Origin: DASXTS01 sp036402215
GTDB taxonomy: Bacteria; Actinomycetota; Actinomycetes; Mycobacteriales; Pseudonocardiaceae
Length of the DNA stretch: 23,255 bases
Reading direction: 5' to 3'
NCBI GenBank assembly: GCA_036402215.1
Contig: DASWTI010000630.1
Location: forward strand, 1 to 23,255
Positions 7,572 through 12,304 of this stretch are shown here, one piece after another; within the stretch, counting starts at the first letter, position 1, and each line of letters opens with the position of its first letter. A model generated the notes under the pieces. It did no database searches. It was not told where the DNA came from and saw nothing but the letters and a program-made list of their open reading frames with translations. The translations under genes were made by a program, and so were the position numbers.

Positions 7572-8101
7572 CGAGCGAGTGCTTCCCGCGCCGGCAGCAG
7601 GTCCGTGTAGTCGAACGAGGTCGCGGCCACCAGCCCGGCGTCGACCATGACCGCGGTCGGGTAGGCGCTCACGCCGAACGCGGTGGTGACGGAACCCCGC
7701 TCGTCGATGAGCGCGGCCGTGCCGGCCCCGGCGAGGGAACGCAGCATGTCCTCCGCGGCCGGCTCGTCCCGCCGCCCCAGGACGAAGGCGATCAGCCGCA
7801 CCGGCAACGGCTCGGCCTGCCGCTCCAGCCGGCCGGCGGTCTCCCGGCACGGCTCGCAGCCCGGCGACAGGAACAGCAGCAGGGCGGGGCCGTCGCGCAG
7901 GTCGCCGTCGGTGACCGTGCCACCGTCCACAGTGGACTCCGAGAAGTGTGGGACCGCCGAGCCGATGTCCGGCAGCCCGGCATGGGCGTCGGCCGGCCCG
8001 TGCGACGTCGCCCGCAGCCTGCGGACGACACCGAGCAACACGAACAAGTTGAGCAGGGTGAGTACGGCGAGAAGGCAGACGGCGACGCCGAGGATGCTCA
8101 T
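7568..8101 (-). CDS. membrane-anchored thioredoxin-like protein (TlpA/MauD type)
   Basis: A 177-aa protein. An N-terminal membrane anchor (about residues 3-25) is followed by an extracytoplasmic thioredoxin fold with the redox motif Cys82-Glu-Pro-Cys85 in LSPGCEPC, and a cis-proline region in AYPTAVMV. The opening GSAVPHFSESTVDG is typical of TlpA/redoxin proteins. It would oxidise, reduce or isomerise disulfides outside the cytoplasm. Both ends overlap neighbours by 4 bp: ATGA with the MauE-like gene upstream and GTGA with the exporter downstream. In methylamine-utilisation clusters MauE and MauD act together to form the many disulfides of the small subunit MauA. The same pairing here, next to a gene for an eight-cysteine peptide, suggests the same kind of job. 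Confidence 0.88.
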   Translation of the reverse strand: MSILGVAVCLLAVLTLLNLFVLLGVVRRLRATSHGPADAHAGLPDIGSAVPHFSESTVDGGTVTDGDLRDGPALLLFLSPGCEPCRETAGRLERQAEPLPVRLIAFVLGRRDEPAAEDMLRSLAGAGTAALIDERGSVTTAFGVSAYPTAVMVDAGLVAATSFDYTDLLPAREALAR

Positions 8102-8631
8102 GGAATCTCCAGGGGTGCGCTGGTGGACGGCACGGGGCGGACGAGGAACACCAGGTCCTCCAGCCGGACGATCAGCACCGCGAGCACGATCCCGGTGGTC
8201 GCGGCGACCACCAGGTGCGCCGGCGGCACGGCGGGTCGAGCGCCGGCGAGGCCGGCCACGGCGGCGGCGAGCAGGGCGAGGTTGCGGGTGAGCTGCAACG
8301 CCCCGATCCGGGTGGCCGCGGCGCCGAAACAGGCGCAGCGCACATCGCGCCGGGTGAGCACGATGTGCGCCACACCTGCCGTCAGCACCCCCAGCAGGCC
8401 GACGGCGGCCGGCCGGCCGAACGGTGCCGAGGCCGGCACGGTCATGGTGACGGCGACCGCCGCCTCGACACCGCAGAGCGCCACCGTGAGCGGTGTCGCC
8501 AGGCGACCGGCGCCGAGTTGACGGAACATCGCCGTCGATCCCCGGAAGCCGGACCGGGTGAGCTTGCTCAGCGCACTCCAGGCCAGCACCGCGGCGACCA
8601 GCACCTGGCTGGTGAACGCGACGGTCCCCAT
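8098..8631 (-). CDS. MauE/DoxX-like redox-associated membrane protein
   Basis: A 177-aa protein with about four membrane segments. It carries a Cys99-Ala-Cys101 pair in RCACFGAA on the loop between helices, matching the CxCFG motif of MauE-type proteins, which pass electrons between the membrane and a thioredoxin partner. The N-terminal helix (LVAAVLAWSALSKL) is also typical of the family. The ATG has an AGAGGAAGG ribosome site. The gene starts 38 bases after the peptide gene's stop and overlaps the thioredoxin gene by 4 bp (ATGA). The likely role is membrane-side re-oxidation of the thioredoxin during disulfide formation in the peptide. This is inferred from the MauE/MauD precedent, not shown. 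Confidence 0.87.
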   Translation of the reverse strand: MGTVAFTSQVLVAAVLAWSALSKLTRSGFRGSTAMFRQLGAGRLATPLTVALCGVEAAVAVTMTVPASAPFGRPAAVGLLGVLTAGVAHIVLTRRDVRCACFGAAATRIGALQLTRNLALLAAAVAGLAGARPAVPPAHLVVAATTGIVLAVLIVRLEDLVFLVRPVPSTSAPLEIP

Positions 8632-8669
8632 GTCGTGCCTTCCTCTGCGTCGGGCGGATCACACGGCGG

Positions 8670-8900
8670 TCAGTCGCAGGGGTAACTCGTCTGCACGCGC
8701 CTGCACACCGTGGAGGTCCACGTCGCGCAGCTGCCGCCGCAGTCGTACCGCTTGTACTGGTAGAAGGCGGTTCGCCGGCCCAGGTAACAGCCGTAGTGAT
8801 GGAAATAGCAGCCGCAGATATCGGCCGGTACGCAGGCGCCCGCCCTGACCTCGGGCACTATCCGGCGCAGCAACGCATCGGCGGCTTTGGTTATCGACAT
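8670..8900 (-). CDS. cysteine-rich small peptide, putative exported precursor
   Basis: A 76-aa peptide I cannot place in a named family. The N-terminal third (about residues 1-22) is free of cysteine, amphipathic and charged (MSITKAADALLRRIVPEV), like a RiPP leader; it lacks the long hydrophobic core of a Sec signal. The remainder has eight cysteines (23, 29, 31, 38, 54, 58, 66, 75), many Tyr, Gly and Arg residues and one Trp, enough for four disulfides. Ala20-Gly21-Ala22 just before Cys23 fits the AxA rule of signal peptidase I, and an S26 protease is encoded in the operon. The ATG at 8900 is fixed by a GGAGGA ribosome site six bases away; an upstream in-frame start is less likely. Two rare ATA codons occur. 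It follows the regulator gene by 78 bp. Confidence 0.82.
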   Translation of the reverse strand: MSITKAADALLRRIVPEVRAGACVPADICGCYFHHYGCYLGRRTAFYQYKRYDCGGSCATWTSTVCRRVQTSYPCD

Positions 8901-8915
8901 CGCCGTCCTCCGATC

Positions 8916-8934
8916 GCCGAGGTACTTCCTCGGC
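8916..8934 (-). promoter_or_regulatory. hairpin in the untranslated leader of the peptide gene
   Basis: A perfect 7-bp stem (GCCGAGG/CCTCGGC) with a 5-base loop lies directly before the ribosome site (8906-8912) of the peptide gene. If transcription starts near 8934, the hairpin would be at the extreme 5' end of the mRNA, where it could protect the transcript or modulate ribosome access. Confidence 0.45.
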
Positions 8935-8945
8935 GTACGCAACGT

Positions 8946-8985
8946 AGGTCCGCCGGCTATCCGGGCATTACGAACGCGCTATCCG
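8946..8985 (-). promoter_or_regulatory. heptamer direct repeats before the peptide gene, SARP-site-like
   Basis: On the minus strand CGGATAG occurs at 8985-8979 and 8963-8957, and the related CGGACCT at 8952-8946. The start-to-start spacings are 22 and 11 bp. SARP regulators bind direct heptamer repeats at multiples of 11 bp just upstream of the -10. A TACGTT (8946-8941) is a possible -10. The first heptamer contains the stop codon of the SARP gene itself. The site could let the regulator drive a separate strong promoter for the peptide. Confidence 0.45.
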
Positions 8986-10730
8986 CCGGCTCCCACACCC
9001 GCACGCGCCGGCTCCACGTACCGGGCGACCAGCGGGTGGCAGCGGAGGACGGCCCGGTTCGTCCCGAACTCCTCGACCAGGTGGACGTCCAGCAGTTCGT
9101 CGAGCGGCTTCCCGCACTCCTCGACGGCCGGTGGTGGTCCGGCGGCGATGCGGCGCAACAGCGCACGTGCCGGCGCGCCGAGTTCGTCGACGGCCGATCC
9201 GATCGCCGCGGCCACCGACACGTCCTCCGACTCGAGCACGCTCAGCGGCGCTCTCGCCAGCGCCTCGATCAGGTCGGCCGAACCCCGCGCTCCCGCCGCC
9301 GCGAGCCGGGTGGCGACGATGGACAACGCCAGCGGGAGCCCGCCGCACAGCGCGGAGATCTCCGCGACGCCCGACCGGTCGACGGCGGGTTCGGTGGCGA
9401 GAACAGCCGCACCACCGGCCTCGTCGAGCGGCCGCAGGCACAGCCGGTCGACCGGCCCGAGTCCGAGTAGCCGCCGCCTGCTGGTCAGCACCACCGCGCT
9501 GCCGGGTCCGGCCGGCAGCAGGTGCCGAACCTGGGCCGACCGGCCGACGCCGTCGAGCACCACGAGCAGCCGCCGATCGGCCGTCTCCGTGCGGTACTCA
9601 CACACGCGGTCCGCCAGCAGCGGCGGCGGAACGCGATCCGGACGCAACGCCCGCAGGAACCCACGCAGCACCTGCGACGGGTCGCCGCCACCGTCGAGGT
9701 TCGCGTACAGCTGCCCGTCCGGGAAGTCGTCGCTGACCCGGTGCGCGGCCCGCACCGTGAGGCCGGTCTTGCCGACCCCGGGCATACCGCACACCACGAT
9801 CGGCCGGCCGCGACCTTCGAGCAGGCGGCCGATCAGCCAGTTCAGCTCGCCGGATCGGCCGGCCAACGCCGGTCCTGGCGGCGGCAGTGCCCGCACGACC
9901 CGTCGGGCGGTGGCCGGCCGCGGTGCGGCCGGCCGCACCGGCGCCACCTCTGCCCAGCCTTGAACGGACGCCGCCACCGCGTTCGTGTCACCGGCGAGGC
10001 AGCGCTCGTGCAGGCGCCGCAACGACCCGCCTGGTTCGACGCCGAGTTCGTCCACGCTTCGCCGGAAGGCGTTGCGGTAGTGCAGGAGCGCGTCGCCGCG
10101 CCGGCCGGTGAGGAACAGCGCGGCCATCAGCATGGCGTGCGCCGACTCGCGGTCCGGCTGGTCCAGGACCAGGTGCTCCAGCTCGGCCACCACCCGCTCC
10201 GGCCCGTGTCGCCGGGCCAGCACGTCGATGCGTTCCTCCCGCACCGCGGCGCGCAACTGCGTGAGGTGCAGGGCCCGGCCGGCCAGCTCGGGCGAGGTTC
10301 CGCCGAGCGGGTTGCCCCGCCACATCGCCAGCGCCGTGCTGAAGTGGGTGACGGCCAGGTCGTGGTCCTGCGCGCGGGCGGCGGCCCTGGCCTGTTCGAC
10401 GTGGCACGAGAAGCGGTGCACGTCGACCCGTTCCGGTTGCACGGCGAGCACATAGCCACCCACGATCGTGCGCAGCAACTCCTCCGCGCCGGCGACCATG
10501 GCCCGCCTGCGGAGCCGGGAGATCTGGTTGTGGATCTGGGCGGTGGCCGTCCGCGGCGGCCGTGCGCCCCACAACCGGCCGGCCAGCGTGTCGGCCGACA
10601 CGACGCAGCCGGCCTCCAACGCGCACGTGGCGAGCACGGTGCGCGGCAGGCAGCCGCCCAGTGGAAGCTCCCGGCCCGACCAGGTCAGCCTGACCGGACC
10701 GAGCAGACCGATGTCGTACACGCCGGCCAT
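8979..10730 (-). CDS. SARP/AfsR-type regulator with NB-ARC ATPase domain
   Basis: A 583-aa regulator. Residues 1-100 form the OmpR-like winged helix of SARP proteins (VSADTLAGRLWG, then TAQIHNQISRLRR). Residues 100-245 form the bacterial transcriptional activation domain, ending YRNAFRRSVDELGVEPG. From about 290 an NB-ARC/STAND ATPase follows, with Walker A GMPGVGKT (315-322), Walker B RLLVVLDG (387-394) and LTSRRR (415-420). AfsR's C-terminal TPR domain is missing; the protein ends about 140 residues after the GLPLA motif. It is predicted to activate transcription by binding direct repeats. Lying first in the same-strand peptide locus, it is the likely pathway-specific activator. The ATG at 10730 has no clear ribosome site. 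Confidence 0.92.
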   Translation of the reverse strand: MAGVYDIGLLGPVRLTWSGRELPLGGCLPRTVLATCALEAGCVVSADTLAGRLWGARPPRTATAQIHNQISRLRRRAMVAGAEELLRTIVGGYVLAVQPERVDVHRFSCHVEQARAAARAQDHDLAVTHFSTALAMWRGNPLGGTSPELAGRALHLTQLRAAVREERIDVLARRHGPERVVAELEHLVLDQPDRESAHAMLMAALFLTGRRGDALLHYRNAFRRSVDELGVEPGGSLRRLHERCLAGDTNAVAASVQGWAEVAPVRPAAPRPATARRVVRALPPPGPALAGRSGELNWLIGRLLEGRGRPIVVCGMPGVGKTGLTVRAAHRVSDDFPDGQLYANLDGGGDPSQVLRGFLRALRPDRVPPPLLADRVCEYRTETADRRLLVVLDGVGRSAQVRHLLPAGPGSAVVLTSRRRLLGLGPVDRLCLRPLDEAGGAAVLATEPAVDRSGVAEISALCGGLPLALSIVATRLAAAGARGSADLIEALARAPLSVLESEDVSVAAAIGSAVDELGAPARALLRRIAAGPPPAVEECGKPLDELLDVHLVEEFGTNRAVLRCHPLVARYVEPARAGVGAGG

Positions 10731-10772
10731 CGTCGGCCGTGGTTCTCACAGGTCGCTAACAATGGGTCCGGG

Positions 10773-10809
10773 CCACCTGGTGGTCCGGCGTCACCGGTTC
10801 ACCAGGTGG
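10773..10809. promoter_or_regulatory. inverted repeat upstream of the SARP gene
   Basis: CCACCTGGTG (10773-10782) and CACCAGGTGG (10800-10809) form a perfect 10-bp inverted repeat with a 17-bp spacer, 43-79 bp upstream of the regulator's ATG. The left arm is itself part of the palindrome CCACC-T-GGTGG. Position and symmetry suggest an operator, though it could also be a weak hairpin. Confidence 0.4.
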
Positions 10810-10879
10810 CGGGCGGGCCGGTGGCAGACCGCACGCCGTGGCGGGCGGACCACCCGCCGGGCGCACGGAAATGCGCACC

Positions 10880-10910
10880 GGGGCCGCCGCACGGGAGCTG
10901 CGGCGGCCCC
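10880..10910 (-). terminator. hairpin terminator after the first SH3-like gene
   Basis: A perfect 12-bp inverted repeat (GGGGCCGCCGCA at 10880-10891 with its complement at 10899-10910) closes a 7-base loop, 35 bases past the stop of the minus-strand SH3-like gene. It separates that gene from the regulator and peptide locus. Confidence 0.7.
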
Positions 10911-10945
10911 GTTTCAGGAATGCGCGGGCGAACGCGGCCGCGTGG

Positions 10946-11272
10946 CTACGCGGGAGTCAGCTTGTACAGCTTGTAGGCGATGATCCAGCCGATGCCGTCC
11001 GTTGCGCACGTGCAGTCGACCGCGATCCACAGGCGGCCGTCGGTGCCCCACTGGCCGTAGCACGGCAGCGGTCCGCCGACGATGGAACCGGCCGGCTTCG
11101 TCTTGCGCACCACGGAGTTGATGCTGGGCGTCTCCCGGACCTGGGCGTCCTCAAGAACTTGGTACGTACAGGCCGAGGCGCTTGCCGGCGGCGCGCCGAC
11201 CACGGCGCCGACGGCGACGCCGGAGAACGCGAGCGCGGCGGTGACCAGAATGCGGATGAATGCGGCGACCAA
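10946..11272 (-). CDS. small secreted SH3-like protein, four cysteines
   Basis: Read from TTG at 11272, this is a 108-aa exported protein. A signal peptide with a long hydrophobic core ends ASASA before Cys35. A compact domain of about 74 residues resembling a bacterial SH3 fold follows (AQVRETPSINSVVRKTKPAG, then W...RLWIAVDC). Cysteines 35, 71, 87 and 89 would be oxidised outside the cell. TTG is chosen because GGGGAGGG lies seven bases before it; an ATG at 11332 would add a 20-residue charged extension unusual for a signal peptide. Bacterial SH3 domains often bind cell-wall peptide or ligands, but no enzyme domain is present here. The two neighbouring genes encode proteins of the same design. 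Confidence 0.75.
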   Translation of the reverse strand: MVAAFIRILVTAALAFSGVAVGAVVGAPPASASACTYQVLEDAQVRETPSINSVVRKTKPAGSIVGGPLPCYGQWGTDGRLWIAVDCTCATDGIGWIIAYKLYKLTPA

Positions 11273-11378
11273 CTGGTAGCCCTCCCCTGGGTGGGCATCG
11301 GCGACCTCGCCCCGATGCCCTCGGCCGATCATGGACCGCGGCAGCGTAGGGCGGCCCGTCAGGGCGCAGCCATCGATC

Positions 11379-11404
11379 TTGGATCAGGTTGGATGACCTA
11401 GGAC
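11379..11404. repeat. 10-bp-phased hexamer array B (three copies)
   Basis: TTGGAT (11379), TTGGAT (11389) and TAGGAC (11399) recur at exactly 10 bp, separated by CAGG and GACC. The array lies about 107 bp upstream of the TTG start of the first SH3-like gene, and the same hexamer family is phased the same way at 12219-12274. Sites repeated once per helical turn suggest cooperative binding of a regulator to one face of the DNA. Confidence 0.6.
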
Positions 11405-11411
11405 GGCCCGG

Positions 11412-11448
11412 GTGCGTGGCCGCCGGTGTCGCCGGCGGCCACGCACCG
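11412..11448 (-). terminator. strong hairpin terminator after the SH3-like gene pair
   Basis: A perfect 16-bp inverted repeat (GGTGCGTGGCCGCCGG at 11412-11427 with its complement at 11433-11448) closes a 5-base loop, starting five bases past the stop of the second gene of the pair. No T-tract follows. Confidence 0.78.
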
Positions 11449-11453
11449 GTGGG

Positions 11454-11765
11454 TCACTGGTGACAGAACCAGCCGTTCTGCACCCAGCCGTACATGTTGG
11501 CGCTGCCGTAGGCGTAGCCGTACACCCACTGGCGGCTCGGCGAGTAGCGCTCCACGCGGAAGTGCTCGCCGTAGAACAGGGTGCCGATGACGACGCCCTG
11601 GGCGGTGGCGCGGACGTACAGGTCCTGGGCGCACACGGTGTAGGTGACCTGGGTGGACACGGAGGCCGACGCGGCCGGGGCCGCGGCGACTGCGGTGCTG
11701 ATCGCGCCGGCGGCCACCAGGGTGGCGGCGGCGGTCCTGGTCAGCCGGGAGAACTTGGCGAACAT
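11454..11765 (-). CDS. small secreted SH3b-like protein, two cysteines
   Basis: A 103-aa protein. Its signal peptide (basic MFAKFSRLTRT, then an Ala-rich core, ending ASASV) is followed by a single bacterial-SH3-like domain. Within it LYVRATAQGVVIGTLFYGEH shows the typical first strands and turn, and YGWVQNGWFC the last strands. Cys45 and Cys101 bracket the domain and probably form a disulfide. The ATG has a GAAAGAGGTGAG ribosome site. It lies 28 bases after the gene at 11794-12135 and before a strong terminator, so the two form a bicistronic operon. No catalytic domain is present; a secreted binding or inhibitor-like role is possible but unproven. Confidence 0.82.
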   Translation of the reverse strand: MFAKFSRLTRTAAATLVAAGAISTAVAAAPAASASVSTQVTYTVCAQDLYVRATAQGVVIGTLFYGEHFRVERYSPSRQWVYGYAYGSANMYGWVQNGWFCHQ

Positions 11766-11793
11766 GAACTCACCTCTTTCCGATCGAGCGCGG

Positions 11794-12135
11794 TCAGCGG
11801 AACTGGATGCAACTGCGCAGCATGAAGCCCCAGCCGTCGCCCCACGGGTGGACCATGGCCGACCGGCCGTCGCCGGTGATGTAGCGGACGCCGATGCCGG
11901 CGCCGTAGTAGTAGGTGGCGATGGGGTTGCTGTGCGAGCCACCGGAGTAGTTGCCCCACAGCGTGGCCGACTGGCAGACCACAGTGGCGCTGCGCATCGG
12001 CACCCAGGGGTCGCTGACGGTCCCGGAGCCGGCGGCGCTGGCCGAGCCGGTGAACAGGACGACGGGGGCGAGCAGGGACAGGATCGCCATCGCGACGGCC
12101 CGGGTGATCCGGCGTGCTGGTCGCACGGACATCAT
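11794..12135 (-). CDS. small secreted protein, probable SH3-like fold, two cysteines
   Basis: A 113-aa exported protein. The signal peptide has a twin-arginine-like basic start (RPARRITR), a hydrophobic core and a likely SASAA cleavage site near residue 35. The remaining domain of about 78 residues is rich in Gly, Tyr and Trp, with Cys54 near its start and Cys109 near its end, as in the gene downstream. An SH3-like beta-barrel is my best guess from the ATYYYGAGIGVRYI and WGDGWGFML strands; similarity is weaker than for its neighbour. The ATG at 12135 has GAGGAGA before it. First gene of a bicistron, it is divergent from the TPR regulator, with array A in the shared promoter region. Confidence 0.78.
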   Translation of the reverse strand: MMSVRPARRITRAVAMAILSLLAPVVLFTGSASAAGSGTVSDPWVPMRSATVVCQSATLWGNYSGGSHSNPIATYYYGAGIGVRYITGDGRSAMVHPWGDGWGFMLRSCIQFR

Positions 12136-12218
12136 GAGTTCTCCTCGTGCTGCGTGCTGGTGTGGCGAACAATGGCGCGGCCAGGGTGCCGCCGGGCTCC
12201 GGCGGACCGCCAAGGTTG

Positions 12219-12274
12219 TCGGACCGGGTCGGACGGAGTTGGATCGGCTCGGACCGACCTGGACGGCGTTGACC
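12219..12274. repeat. 10-bp-phased hexamer array A (six copies)
   Basis: TCGGAC, TCGGAC, TTGGAT, TCGGAC, CTGGAC and the weaker TTGACC begin at 12219, 12229, 12239, 12249, 12259 and 12269, exactly 10 bp apart, with variable tetranucleotides between them. The array sits in the divergent gap between the first SH3-like gene (start 84 bp away) and the TPR regulator (start 31 bp away). Together with array B it defines a TYGGAY element shared by the promoters of all three secreted-protein genes. Confidence 0.65.
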
Positions 12275-12304
12275 ACCTGCCGATGCGTGTCGATGGGGGC
12301 TCGG

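Noticed and set aside
5733..7850. A longer exporter (705 codons) with an extended N-terminus
   Set aside because: The extra residues are the shadow frame of the thioredoxin gene. The GTG at 7571 overlaps that gene's stop, as at the other junctions of the operon.
8670..8900. Could the Cys-rich peptide be a methylamine dehydrogenase small subunit (MauA)?
   Set aside because: It is much too short, has eight rather than twelve cysteines, and has a single Trp, so it cannot form the tryptophan-tryptophylquinone cofactor. No large subunit is encoded nearby. Only the MauE/MauD-like helpers are shared.
5197..10730. The tRNA as an attachment site, with the peptide locus as an integrated island
   Set aside because: No integrase or transposase gene is present, and I could not find a second copy of the tRNA 3' end in the window. 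Adjacency alone is not enough.
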